Below are positions 53,868 through 63,038 of a stretch of 64,000 nt of DNA, in pieces. The notes below the pieces were generated by a model. The model saw only the letters and a list, made by a program, of their open reading frames with translations. It made no database searches and was not told where the DNA came from. The translations under genes were made by a program, and so were the position numbers. Each line of letters begins with the position of its first letter. The stretch's first letter is position 1. Origin of the DNA: Flavobacterium oncorhynchi (lineage in GTDB: Bacteria; Bacteroidota; Bacteroidia; Flavobacteriales; Flavobacteriaceae); assembly GCF_002217355.1 (NCBI RefSeq), contig NZ_MUHA01000017.1:62001-126000 (forward strand), read 5' to 3'.

Positions 53868-54575
53868 ATGGCTTTTAAATGTATTATTGTTGACGATGAA
53901 CCGCCGGCAACTCGTATTCTGGAGAATTATATTGGGAAAGTTAATTTTCTTGAAAAAACGGGAGTTTTTAATGATTCATTAAAGGCTTTAGAATTTATAA
54001 ATACACAAGCAGTTGATGTTATTTTTTTAGATATTCAAATGCCGCAATTAACAGGTTTACAGATTTCTAAGATTATTTCAAAAGAGATAAAAGTTATTTT
54101 TACAACGGCATATCCTGATTTTGCCTTGGAAGGTTTTGAATTGAATGCGGTTGATTATTTATTAAAACCCATTTCGTTTGAACGTTTTTATCAAGCAGTT
54201 TCAAAGCTGAATACGGAATCAAAAACGATTGTTTCAAGTCAGAATAATACGCCTGATTTTCTATTCATCAAAACAGATGGAAAGAATAAATTCCAGAAGA
54301 TTTTTCTAAACGATATTTTGTATGTAGAAAGTCTGCAGAATTACGTTTGTATTCATACTTCGAAACAGCAGATTATTACGCATTCGTCATTAAAAAATGT
54401 AATAGAATCACTTCCTGAAAATGATTTTATTCAGATTCATAAATCACATGCGATTTCTTTACAGCACATTGAATCTACTGATAATTTTTCTGTTTTTGTA
54501 AACGGAAAAGAATTACCAATTGGTGCTACTTTTAAAGATGCTTTTTTTGATAAAATAGAAGAGAATAAAATATAG
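53868..54575 (+). CDS. LytTR-type response regulator
   Basis: 235 residues: receiver domain 1-120 with acidic pair VDDE (8-11), phospho-acceptor D55 (VIFLDIQMPQ) and K104-region LLKPISF, then LytTR DNA-binding domain about 135-235 (FLFIKTDGKNKFQKIFLNDILYVESLQNYV in outline, DFIQIHKSHAISLQHIES). LytTR regulators bind tandem imperfect repeats and often control envelope or virulence genes. Works with the adjacent kinase. No obvious target in the window besides perhaps the divergent DUF5694 gene. Confidence 0.93.
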   Translation: MAFKCIIVDDEPPATRILENYIGKVNFLEKTGVFNDSLKALEFINTQAVDVIFLDIQMPQLTGLQISKIISKEIKVIFTTAYPDFALEGFELNAVDYLLKPISFERFYQAVSKLNTESKTIVSSQNNTPDFLFIKTDGKNKFQKIFLNDILYVESLQNYVCIHTSKQQIITHSSLKNVIESLPENDFIQIHKSHAISLQHIESTDNFSVFVNGKELPIGATFKDAFFDKIEENKI

Positions 54576-54582
54576 ATTTTTA

Positions 54583-54730
54583 AACCGCAAAGCACGCAAA
54601 GATTTTTTACTTAGGATCGAGAATACAAACGCAAAGTTCGCAAAGCTTTATCTATATAACTTTGCGAACTTTGCGTTTATATTTAGTCTTTTAAGTAAGA
54701 ATCCTAGCTCCTGATAGCTATCGGGATTGT
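54583..54730. repeat. Palindromic repeat, AACCGCAAAGCACGC family, second copy
   Basis: Left arm AACCGCAAAGCACGCAAAG (54583-54601), inner arms AAACGCAAAGTTCGCAAAG (54627-54645) and CTTTGCGAACTTTGCGTTT (54660-54678). The right outer arm is replaced by CCTGATAGCTATCGGGA, a palindrome also found at 43764-43781. Confidence 0.75.
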
Positions 54731-54744
54731 GGTTAAATCCTCAA

Positions 54745-55212
54745 TTACGATTTTTTCTTATTGCCGTTTTTGAAAACCACTTTTTCTACAACAGATGGTT
54801 TTCCATTTCCTTTAGGAAATGCTTTCTTTTTAGGCTTTCCAGCTGATGAACCCGACTTTGGTGAATTTTGATCACCTCTATATTTTTCTGAATCTTTTGG
54901 AGAGGCTTTAAATTCGGGTCTTTCTTTAGAAGTTTCTTTCTTTGGAATTTCAGATTTATGTTTTGCTAAAACATCCGTTGGGTTTTTCGGATTTTCTTTA
55001 GTTCCTCTCAAATGAATTACCAATCCGTTTAAGAAATTACGCAAAACCTGATCGCCGCATTCCATATAGTTTGGATGATCTTCGGCTCTAAAAAAAGCAC
55101 CTAATTCTGATTTTGAAATTCTAAAATCTACCAATTCTAAAATTTCAACTATTTGGTCATCACGGAGCATCAAAGCCACGCGAAGTTTTTTAAGTATATC
55201 GTTATTTGTCAT
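54745..55212 (-). CDS. DUF1456 family protein (YehS-like)
   Basis: 155 residues. Residues 1-95 form the DUF1456 region, two repeats of a helical unit: NNDILKKLRVALMLRDDQIVEILELVD and SKSELGAFFRAEDHPNYMECGDQVLRNFLNGL (in outline). The last 55 residues are low-complexity and strongly basic (KKETSKERPEFKASPKDSEK..., KKKAFPKGNGK), unusual for this family and reminiscent of an RNA-binding tail. Cytoplasmic; function unknown. No operon partners. Confidence 0.85.
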   Translation of the reverse strand: MTNNDILKKLRVALMLRDDQIVEILELVDFRISKSELGAFFRAEDHPNYMECGDQVLRNFLNGLVIHLRGTKENPKNPTDVLAKHKSEIPKKETSKERPEFKASPKDSEKYRGDQNSPKSGSSAGKPKKKAFPKGNGKPSVVEKVVFKNGNKKKS

Positions 55213-55268
55213 TGTTTATTTTTTACAAAGGTACGTTTTAATAGCAAAGATTTGGAGTATTTTTTTTC

Positions 55269-55339
55269 GCCGCGAATTACACAAATTTTCACAAATTTAT
55301 TTAAAATTTTAATTCGTGAAAATTTGTGTAATTCACGGC
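55269..55339. repeat. Short palindromic repeat, GCCGCGAATTACAC family
   Basis: Arms GCCGCGAATTACACAAATTTTCAC (55269-55292, over 20 bases; shown here only for position) and complement 55316-55339 with one mismatch; simple version of the repeats at 15.4 and 43.5 kb. Confidence 0.75.
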
Positions 55340-55347
55340 AAACTTTT

Positions 55348-56370
55348 TTATTTATGATTTAAGACCTGAATTAACTTATCCAAATCTTCTTTTAAATGGT
55401 TTGCGGTAACTACTATGCGATTTAATGGTTCCGCTTCTTTGGTGTATTTAAAACTGGCGATAATTATTTTTTCTTGTTTTAGTTTTTCTACTAATTCATT
55501 TGATAACACATAAATCAAAGGATAGTTTTTATCAAATAGAATATTGTTATTTTTGATTAAAATCGAATTGATATAACTTAAATTGTCTAGTAATTTTTGA
55601 TGCTGCGTTTTATAAATTTCAGAAGCATCAGAAAGTGTTTGCACAAATGCAGGGTTCATTCCAGCTGCACTGGTAAAAGTTTCTAACTCCTTTATTTCAT
55701 TGATAAATTTTAAATCAGATGCAATAACACCGCCAGTCAATCCAAACGCTTTTCCTAAAGACGAAACCATTATTTTCCTTTTAATAGAAAAGTCAATTGA
55801 AGAATAAATTCCAGAACCATTTTCACCGACAATTCCCAATGAATGAGATTCGTCAATAAGCAATGTAATTTCTTTATGATTTGGAATTTGCTTTAAGAAA
55901 GATAAATCAACGGGTTTTGTTTCAAACGAAGGAACTCCATCAGTAAGAATCGCTATTTTCTCCCACTTTGAATCTAATAAACGTTCGTTTAATTGATTAT
56001 TTACAAATAACGGAATGCTGTTTTCGATTCGGATTGCATTATGTGTATCATTCAAATGAAAAAAACAATCTATTTCTTTTTTTATCTTTTCTAAAACTAA
56101 TTTTCCTGCCAGCATTCCAGAAGAAACAGTAACTGCACTTTCTGAACCAATATGAGAAGCTAAAAAGTTTTCACCTTCATCATAAGCTCTTAATTTGATG
56201 TTAGCAGTTCGCGAACTGCCGTAAGTAGTTCCCCAGTTTAAAATATTCTTAACGACCAGATTCTGAAAAGCTTTATTGGTTGGAAGTCCTAAATAAGCAG
56301 TTCCGCCAAAATACAAATACTGTTCTTGGTCAATTTCAATAACTCGATCGGGAAATTTTTCGACTTTCAT
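55348..56370 (-). CDS. KBL/AONS-like PLP-dependent acyltransferase
   Basis: 340-residue member of the alpha-oxoamine synthase family (8-amino-7-oxononanoate synthase, 2-amino-3-ketobutyrate ligase). PLP lysine K207 in SSLGKAFGLTGG, the DESH motif at 173-176 and YGSSRTAN at 50-57 are present. Members condense an acyl-CoA with an amino acid. It is about 50 residues shorter than BioF and no biotin gene is near, so BioF activity is not assumed. It follows the dipeptide epimerase gene by 3 bases in the same operon, which suggests a shared amino acid or peptide-based substrate. Confidence 0.82.
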   Translation of the reverse strand: MKVEKFPDRVIEIDQEQYLYFGGTAYLGLPTNKAFQNLVVKNILNWGTTYGSSRTANIKLRAYDEGENFLASHIGSESAVTVSSGMLAGKLVLEKIKKEIDCFFHLNDTHNAIRIENSIPLFVNNQLNERLLDSKWEKIAILTDGVPSFETKPVDLSFLKQIPNHKEITLLIDESHSLGIVGENGSGIYSSIDFSIKRKIMVSSLGKAFGLTGGVIASDLKFINEIKELETFTSAAGMNPAFVQTLSDASEIYKTQHQKLLDNLSYINSILIKNNNILFDKNYPLIYVLSNELVEKLKQEKIIIASFKYTKEAEPLNRIVVTANHLKEDLDKLIQVLNHK

Positions 56371-56373
56371 TTT

Positions 56374-57384
56374 TTAAAGTAGTGTAACACCAGTTCCGTT
56401 TAGATTAGAATAACTTACAACACCATCTTTTATAGTTACGCCAGTTGCAATATCTTCTGCTAAAAGTAGTGCACCATCCATATCAACATAATCAAGTTGA
56501 GGCAGTAAATGAGCGATTGCAGAAATACCCACAGTAGATTCGGTCATACAGCCCACCATAGTTCTCAATCCTAGTTTTTTAGCTTCTTCAATCATGCGTT
56601 TTCCAGGGGTTAATCCGCCGCATTTTACCAATTTTACATTTACACCGTGAAAATGATTGAAACATTTAGCAACGTCTTCTTCAATAATACAACTTTCGTC
56701 AGCAATAATAGGTAAAACAGAATGCTTGAAAACTTCTCTATGTGCTTCCCAATTATCAGCTTTCATAGGCTGCTCTAAAAACTCAACGCCTAGTTTTTTT
56801 AGTTCTATAGCATTGTTGATCGTTTCTTCGACTCCCCAGCCACAATTCGCATCAATTCTAAAAACAGCATTCGTATGTTTTCTAAGTTCTTTTACAATTG
56901 CAATATCTTCTTTAGTTCCCAATTTAATTTTATAGATCGGCCACGGAAGCTCCTGCATTTTTGAAACCATTTTTTCAATAGAAGCAATCCCGATTGTATA
57001 ATCTGTCATTGGGTTTCTTTCGGTGGTGTAGTTCCATAATTCATACAATTTTTTGCCTTTTTTACGTGCATATAAATCATTATAAGCCAAGTCTAAAGCG
57101 CAAAGTGCAAACATATCATCTTTTAAATACGGATGAATTTTTGACCAAAATACTTCGGGAGTTTCATTTTCAGTGCTTTCAATAATGGTTCTGATTTTTT
57201 CTAAATCTTCCATCATCATTGGAACTGTAGTTTTGTAATATGGGTTTGAAGTAGCTTCTCCAAAGCCCGAAAAACCATCGCTTTGCAGTTCGACAATTAA
57301 TGAAGGCTGAAAATCAATAGATTCTCTAGAAATAGTAAAAGTATGTTTTAGCTTTAGGTTATATTCTTTTAAAATTAGTTTCAT
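56374..57384 (-). CDS. Dipeptide epimerase (enolase superfamily)
   Basis: 336 residues of the muconate-lactonising subgroup; L-Ala-D/L-Glu epimerases and related dipeptide epimerases. Visible: PIYKIKLG with the catalytic lysines, metal ligands in FRIDANCGW, LEQPMKADN and IIADESC, the second lysine in GVNVKLVKCGGL and CMTESTVG at the end. Such enzymes recycle peptidoglycan peptides or change dipeptide stereochemistry. It is between an esterase gene (31 bases upstream) and the KBL-like gene (3 bases downstream), all one operon. Confidence 0.9.
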   Translation of the reverse strand: MKLILKEYNLKLKHTFTISRESIDFQPSLIVELQSDGFSGFGEATSNPYYKTTVPMMMEDLEKIRTIIESTENETPEVFWSKIHPYLKDDMFALCALDLAYNDLYARKKGKKLYELWNYTTERNPMTDYTIGIASIEKMVSKMQELPWPIYKIKLGTKEDIAIVKELRKHTNAVFRIDANCGWGVEETINNAIELKKLGVEFLEQPMKADNWEAHREVFKHSVLPIIADESCIIEEDVAKCFNHFHGVNVKLVKCGGLTPGKRMIEEAKKLGLRTMVGCMTESTVGISAIAHLLPQLDYVDMDGALLLAEDIATGVTIKDGVVSYSNLNGTGVTLL

Positions 57385-57415
57385 ATTTTATGCTGTTTTT
57401 TTGTCTGTATTTTGC

Positions 57416-58213
57416 TCAATAACCAAGCCAAAGAACCGCTTTTGTAAAGCCGTCTTTCCATAGTTTTTCGTTGTGTTCGCCGCCTTTTACAATCTTTGTT
57501 TTAGTAAGATGCAGGCAATAGCAGCGGTTTTTGTCTAATAAACGTTCCATTTTATTTAAATCGCTTACCATATCGTCGCTTTCTTTATCTCCGCAGAGAA
57601 AATAAATTTGCGTTTTATTTTTTGGCGTCTGTTCCGTTAAAGTATAAATATCATTTGAAAACCAAAATGACGGGGAAAAAACACCCGCCTTGCCAAAAAC
57701 TTCAGGATATTTAAGAATAGCATAATAAGAAACTAAACCGCCAAGTGAACTTCCCATTATAGTAGTATTTTTTGCTTTAGTTTTAGTTCGATAATGCGTG
57801 TCGATGTAAGGTTTTAAAGTTTTTACAATAAAATCAAGGTAATCGTCAGCCATTCCGCCGCCGTATTTTTCATTTTTATAGGGTGTTAATTCATCAATGC
57901 GTTTTTCATTGCCATGTTCAATACCAACTACAATTACTGGAGCTTTAAGGCTGTCTAATTTTTCATCAACATTCCATTCGCCAGAAAAAGAAGTTTTGGC
58001 ATCAAACAAATTTTGAGCATCATGCATATAAATAACATTGTATTTTTTAGCTGAAGCCAAATAGCCTTCGGGTAAATAAATCCATATTTTTTTTGTGGTT
58101 TTGAGTTGAGGAGCTTCAATTGTAAAAGTTGATACGTTTTTTGAAGCGGTGCTTTCTTGAGCATTTCCAATTGCAAAACAGAGAAAAATAAAAAAGAAAA
58201 CCCCTCTAATCAT
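57416..58213 (-). CDS. Secreted esterase, Fes type
   Basis: 265-residue exported alpha/beta hydrolase (signal peptide ending AIGNAQ). Motifs: KKIWIYLPEGYL, YNVIYMHDAQNLFD, the nucleophile in TIMGSSLGG and the last-histidine region KGGEHNEKLW. Similar in plan to the esterase at 34397-35263. First gene of an operon with the dipeptide epimerase and the KBL-like enzyme; because it is exported and they are not, it could release a substrate for the pathway. That is inference. Confidence 0.85.
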   Translation of the reverse strand: MIRGVFFFIFLCFAIGNAQESTASKNVSTFTIEAPQLKTTKKIWIYLPEGYLASAKKYNVIYMHDAQNLFDAKTSFSGEWNVDEKLDSLKAPVIVVGIEHGNEKRIDELTPYKNEKYGGGMADDYLDFIVKTLKPYIDTHYRTKTKAKNTTIMGSSLGGLVSYYAILKYPEVFGKAGVFSPSFWFSNDIYTLTEQTPKNKTQIYFLCGDKESDDMVSDLNKMERLLDKNRCYCLHLTKTKIVKGGEHNEKLWKDGFTKAVLWLGY

Positions 58214-58270
58214 CAGTTCTTTTGTGTTTTAGATTTAAATATAATATTTTAGCTAAAAATAACAAATTTG

Positions 58271-58672
58271 ATGAATACCGAAGAAGAAAAGAGAAGTTTA
58301 CTTTTAGAAATGATTGCTTTCTCGACAGTTGATGGTCAATTGCATAAACGCGAGCTGGAATTTTTGTGGCTGGTTGCGCAGGAACTGAATGTTGATCGTG
58401 CTCTTTTTCAGGATTTATTTCATCAAGAATATACTGCTAAAGTAATTAAATCTGAATTTCAGCGTATTCAGCAATTTTACAGATTGGCACTGATTATGCA
58501 TTGTGACGGTATTTTGCACGAAAAAGAAGCAAAAGCAATTCAGCAGATTGCAATTGAAATGGGATTAAATCCGGGTGCTGTAAAACGTGTTTTGGATCTT
58601 ATGGAAAAAGCACCAAATGCTTTAATTGACCCAAAAGTGCTGCTCAAAGTATTTCAGGAACAGCACAATTAA
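58271..58672 (+). CDS. TerB-like protein
   Basis: 133-residue all-helical cytoplasmic protein resembling the TerB tellurite-resistance fold: LLEMIAFSTVDGQLHKRELEFLWLVAQEL (first helix pair with the acidic D-G-Q motif), then LALIMHCDGILHEKEAKAIQQIAIEMGLNP (second, with D-G-I), an internal duplication typical of TerB. The acidic turns may bind metal. The preceding TTG at 58268 is not used; ATG at 58271 is the start. Alone, convergent with the S9 peptidase gene. Confidence 0.82.
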   Translation: MNTEEEKRSLLLEMIAFSTVDGQLHKRELEFLWLVAQELNVDRALFQDLFHQEYTAKVIKSEFQRIQQFYRLALIMHCDGILHEKEAKAIQQIAIEMGLNPGAVKRVLDLMEKAPNALIDPKVLLKVFQEQHN

Positions 58673-58714
58673 GTCAATAGATGGAAATACAAAATATATC
58701 GTTTTAATTTTTTA

Positions 58715-60898
58715 CTACGGTTTTATTTTTTTTGAAGGCTGAAATTTAGGATGTCCAGTATGAGTATAGGCAAAACTAATTAAGTCACTATTTTTTTCTA
58801 TGCTTTTTGTTGCACTGTCGCCCATTCCGTGACCAGATTCAAAATCAGTTAAAAAAAGTATAGGATTTCTGGAAGTATTTGCATTTTGAAGTGAAGCTGC
58901 AAATTTTGCCGGTTCCCAAGCAATTACACGCGGATCATTCATTCCTGCTGTTATTAATGTTGCTGGATATGCAGTTCCTTTTTTAATATGATGAAACGAA
59001 TCCATTTCTAGCAGCGCTTTGAATTCTGTTTTGTCTTTTACAGTTCCAAATTCAGGAATATTGCCTGGACCATTTGGTGATAGTTCTGAGCGGATTGTAT
59101 TAAATGCTCCTACTTCGGGAATGGCAGCGGCAAACAAATCAGGTCGTTCTGTAATTGCTCTTCCAATTAATATACCGCCAGCACTTGCGCTCCAAATAGC
59201 GATTCTTTTTGGCGAAGAATATTTTTCTTTAATTAAATATTCAGTAACCGCAATTAAATCTTTCCATGTATTAGGTTTAGTTGTTTTAAAACCTGCTTTA
59301 TGCCAAGTTTCTCCTAATTCTCCGCCGCCTCTAACATGTGCAACAACATAGATGCCTCCATAAGTGCAATAAGGTAATGCAAAACCTGCACTAAATCTTG
59401 GTTCCATAGAGATTCCGTAAGCACCATATCCTACCATTAGAACTGGATTATCTCCATTTAGTTTCGTGTTTTTATTATAAATAATCGAAACAGGAACCAA
59501 AGTGCCATCATGGGAGGGAACCATAATTTCTTTAGAGACAATATCTTTGAATTCAGGATATTCAATAGGTTTTGTCATGGGCTGAAAAGTAAATGTATTT
59601 GATGATGGATTATACAAATAGCGTTTTGTGGGAGAAGTCCAGCCTGATAGTGTTATCCAAATATCGCTTTTATTTTCATTTACAGTTAAAAATGAAGCTG
59701 AACCTGCTTGAAAAGGTAATTTTAATTCGATAGGTTCCTTTTTTCCTTTTGCTAAGAAAAATACTTTTGCCTGCACGCCATTTTCAGTAAGGGAATAATA
59801 TAAACCATCTTTTGTAAGTGTAAAATTGGTAATATTTCCATTTTTTGGCTCGGGAATAACTGTTTCTGCTTTTTCTATGTTTGGGTCTGAAATAGGGACT
59901 TTGATAATTTTATAATTAGAAGCATTTTTATAAGTCAAGTAATAAATAAACTCTTTGTCAACATTGTAATTCGTTACTTCATCTTTTTTATCAACTAGAT
60001 TTGTCCATTTTGTGGGTTTAAAATTGTCTTTTAAATCAGTATCGTACAACTTAATTCGATTGTCTACAGTAAGAACTAAGCCATAGTTTTTATTCGAATT
60101 TTTATGATAGAGGTTCAAGGGAAATTCTTCAGCTCCTATATTAAGTTCTGGATTAGTTGCACTCGACAAAAATTCTACATCTTTATTTGGGTCTTCGCCT
60201 AATTTATGATAATATACTTTAGAGTTTAATAATCTGTTTGGATCGGTAACATTTGCAGAGTTTAATCTTCCGTATGTAAATGAATTTCCGTCAGGCATCC
60301 AAGAAGGAGTACTAAACCAGCATCTGTCGAACACTTCAGGATAAACTTTTCCATCGCTGCTTACAATAAGTAATTCTGCACTTTCAGAACCGCTTGGAGC
60401 AATTTCTACAGCTACTTTATCTCCTTTTTCATTGGGCGTTATAGAGCTTATATTGTAATTTACTCCCGCTGTTTTTTTATAAGTTTCTGGATCAAAAAGC
60501 AGTTTTTCTGTTCCTTTGTAGCCAATTCTCTGATATAGTTTACCATTTTCCTCGTTGGTATTTCGTTTTAGATAGAAATAATGATCGTTCTCAGTAATTT
60601 GTAATTCAGAGATAGTGCTTTCTTTTCTTGCATCAAGTTCTTTTAGTTTTTTAAAGAGATTTTGACGTTCTGGAACTTCATTTAACTTGGCTCGTGCATA
60701 ATCAGCATTAGCTTTCATCCAAGTAACCACATTCGGATCATTTAGATTTTCAAGATAGCGATAGGGATCTTCTATCTTTTCACCGAAATATTCATCTACG
60801 ACGATTTTTTCTGGGGCGGGCTGTGGTTTAATCTGCCCGAAATTTGATACTACTGAGCCGCAAAGTGCTGCAGTAGTAAGAATAAATTTAGTATTCAT
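58715..60898 (-). CDS. Prolyl oligopeptidase family serine protease (S9)
   Basis: Exported 727-residue peptidase (signal peptide ending NFGQ). N-terminal beta-propeller (about 70-430) covers the active site; the C-terminal alpha/beta hydrolase domain carries the serine in IWSASAGGILIG, the acid in TAGMNDPRV and the histidine in FESGHGMGDS. The serine motif has SASAGG where most S9 members have GGSNGG or GGSAGG, but the key residues are there. Cleaves short proline-containing peptides in the periplasm. No close neighbours. Confidence 0.94.
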   Translation of the reverse strand: MNTKFILTTAALCGSVVSNFGQIKPQPAPEKIVVDEYFGEKIEDPYRYLENLNDPNVVTWMKANADYARAKLNEVPERQNLFKKLKELDARKESTISELQITENDHYFYLKRNTNEENGKLYQRIGYKGTEKLLFDPETYKKTAGVNYNISSITPNEKGDKVAVEIAPSGSESAELLIVSSDGKVYPEVFDRCWFSTPSWMPDGNSFTYGRLNSANVTDPNRLLNSKVYYHKLGEDPNKDVEFLSSATNPELNIGAEEFPLNLYHKNSNKNYGLVLTVDNRIKLYDTDLKDNFKPTKWTNLVDKKDEVTNYNVDKEFIYYLTYKNASNYKIIKVPISDPNIEKAETVIPEPKNGNITNFTLTKDGLYYSLTENGVQAKVFFLAKGKKEPIELKLPFQAGSASFLTVNENKSDIWITLSGWTSPTKRYLYNPSSNTFTFQPMTKPIEYPEFKDIVSKEIMVPSHDGTLVPVSIIYNKNTKLNGDNPVLMVGYGAYGISMEPRFSAGFALPYCTYGGIYVVAHVRGGGELGETWHKAGFKTTKPNTWKDLIAVTEYLIKEKYSSPKRIAIWSASAGGILIGRAITERPDLFAAAIPEVGAFNTIRSELSPNGPGNIPEFGTVKDKTEFKALLEMDSFHHIKKGTAYPATLITAGMNDPRVIAWEPAKFAASLQNANTSRNPILFLTDFESGHGMGDSATKSIEKNSDLISFAYTHTGHPKFQPSKKIKP

Positions 60899-61000
60899 AA
60901 TTTATCTAGTTTTGAAGTAAGAAAAAATTCCAGATAGATTATGGACGAGTAAATGTATGAAAATATTTTAAATAATTGATAATTAGGTTATTGTGTTTTT

Positions 61001-62992
61001 TTAGGCTAATTGATCTTGTAGTTTTTTAATATCATCACGCAGTTTGGCAGCTTGCATAAAGTCTAACTCTTTTGCTGCTTTTTCCATTGATTTTCTTTTT
61101 TCTCGAATCATTTTTTCTAACTCAGACTTAGATAAATAAGCTGTCTCAGGTTCAGCGGCAGCAGGTAACGTATGTCCTAATTCGTATTCTACCAAAGGAT
61201 TTTTTGTAAAAGCGCTGTCTATTTTTTTGTTTAATGCCTGAGGTGTAATACCGTGCTCTGTATTGTAGTTAATCTGTTTAGTTCTTCGATAGTTAGTTTC
61301 GTCTATTGTTCTTTGCATGCTTGCGGTAATTTTATCAGCATACATAATCGCTTTTCCATTTAAGTTTCTGGCTGCGCGACCAATAGTCTGCGTTAAAGAT
61401 CTATGGTTACGTAAAAAACCTTCTTTATCAGCATCAAGAATGGCAACAAGAGAAACTTCGGGTAAATCTAAACCTTCACGAAGCAGGTTAACTCCAATTA
61501 AGACATCAAAAATACCTTTTCGTAAATCCTGCATGATTTCGATTCGTTCTAAAGTATCAACATCAGAATGAATGTAACGGCATCTAATATTTACTTTAGT
61601 TAAATATTTGGCTAATTCTTCGGCCATTCTTTTCGTCAAGGTAGTTACCAGAACTCTTTCGTCCAGTTCACATCGAACTTGTATTTCTTCGATCAAATCA
61701 TCGATCTGATTTAAACTTGGTCTTACTTCAATAATCGGATCTAATAATCCTGTCGGACGAATAATTTGCTCTACATAAATTCCATCAGATTTTTGCAATT
61801 CATAATCTGCAGGAGTTGCCGAAACGTAAATAACCTGATTCTGCATAGCTTCAAATTCTTCAAATTTCAAAGGTCTATTGTCCATTGCGGCAGGTAGTCT
61901 AAAACCATATTCAACCAAATTTTCTTTTCGGCTGCGGTCGCCTCCGTACATGGCGTGAACTTGCGAAACTGTTACGTGGCTTTCATCAACAACCATTAAA
62001 TAATCACTTGGAAAATAGTCTAGTAAACAGAAAGGTCTTGTTCCGGCTTCACGTCCGTCAAGATAACGCGAATAATTTTCAATTCCAGAACAGTATCCTA
62101 ATTCGCGAATCATTTCTAAATCAAAATTGGTTCTTTCTTCAAGACGTTTGGCTTCTAAATGTTTTCCAATTTCTTTGAAATAATCAACTTGTTTTACCAA
62201 ATCTTGTTGAATTTCCCAGATTGCTCCTTGTAGAACTTCAGGAGAAGTCACAAACATGTTGGCAGGATAGATCGTTAATCTTTTAAACTTTTCTATAACC
62301 TGCGAGGTTTTAGGATCAAAAGCTTCAATTTCTTCAATTTCATCTCCAAAAAAGTGAATTCGATACGCATCATCAGCATAACTGGGATAAACTTCAACAG
62401 TATCTCCTTTAATTCTAAAAGTTCCCGGATTAAAATCGGCTTCGGTTCTAGCGTATAAACTTTGTACCAGACTATGCAGTAATTTAGTTCTCGAAATAAC
62501 TTGATCTCGAGTTATTTCGATTACGTTTTTTTGAAATTCTACAGGATTTCCAATACCATACAAACAGGAAACTGAAGCTACAACTAAAACATCACGTCTT
62601 CCTGAAAGTAAAGAAGAAGTGGTGCTTAAACGCATTTTTTCGAGTTCTTCATTGATAGATAGATCTTTTTCAATAAAAACCCCTGTAACTGGCATAAAAG
62701 CCTCAGGCTGATAATAGTCGTAATAAGAAACGAAATACTCAACCGCATTATTTGGAAAAAATTGTTTGAACTCTGAATATAATTGTGCCGCCAAAGTTTT
62801 ATTATGCGCTAAAACCAGCGTTGGACGCTGTACTTCTTGAATAACATTGGCTACTGTAAATGTTTTACCAGATCCTGTAACTCCTAATAAAGTTTGATAT
62901 TTTTCGCCGTCGACTATACCTTGCGATAATTTTTGAATTGCTTGAGGTTGATCTCCTTTTGGACTATAATCTGAAGTTACTTGGAAATTCAT
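61001..62992 (-). CDS. uvrB: Excinuclease ABC subunit B
   Basis: Damage-recognition helicase of nucleotide excision repair. The start at 62992 (MNFQVTSDYSPKGDQPQAI) is the canonical UvrB N-terminus; the longer ORF adds 12 residues without homology. Walker A GVTGSGKTF, the beta-hairpin region YYDYYQPEAFMP, DEXH-type VDESHVTVSQ, motif VI QTIGRAARN and the C-terminal UVR domain (EKAAKELDFMQAAKLRDDI) are visible. 663 residues. uvrA and uvrC are not in the window. Confidence 0.97.
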   Translation of the reverse strand: MNFQVTSDYSPKGDQPQAIQKLSQGIVDGEKYQTLLGVTGSGKTFTVANVIQEVQRPTLVLAHNKTLAAQLYSEFKQFFPNNAVEYFVSYYDYYQPEAFMPVTGVFIEKDLSINEELEKMRLSTTSSLLSGRRDVLVVASVSCLYGIGNPVEFQKNVIEITRDQVISRTKLLHSLVQSLYARTEADFNPGTFRIKGDTVEVYPSYADDAYRIHFFGDEIEEIEAFDPKTSQVIEKFKRLTIYPANMFVTSPEVLQGAIWEIQQDLVKQVDYFKEIGKHLEAKRLEERTNFDLEMIRELGYCSGIENYSRYLDGREAGTRPFCLLDYFPSDYLMVVDESHVTVSQVHAMYGGDRSRKENLVEYGFRLPAAMDNRPLKFEEFEAMQNQVIYVSATPADYELQKSDGIYVEQIIRPTGLLDPIIEVRPSLNQIDDLIEEIQVRCELDERVLVTTLTKRMAEELAKYLTKVNIRCRYIHSDVDTLERIEIMQDLRKGIFDVLIGVNLLREGLDLPEVSLVAILDADKEGFLRNHRSLTQTIGRAARNLNGKAIMYADKITASMQRTIDETNYRRTKQINYNTEHGITPQALNKKIDSAFTKNPLVEYELGHTLPAAAEPETAYLSKSELEKMIREKRKSMEKAAKELDFMQAAKLRDDIKKLQDQLA

Positions 62993-63038
62993 TTTTTGTG
63001 GATGAAGATTAGTTTTGTAAAGATACAAAGTTTGAATT

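Noticed and set aside
55348..56370. BioF (biotin synthesis) call for the KBL-like gene
   Set aside because: It is shorter than BioF, and no other biotin gene is present; the operon partners point elsewhere.
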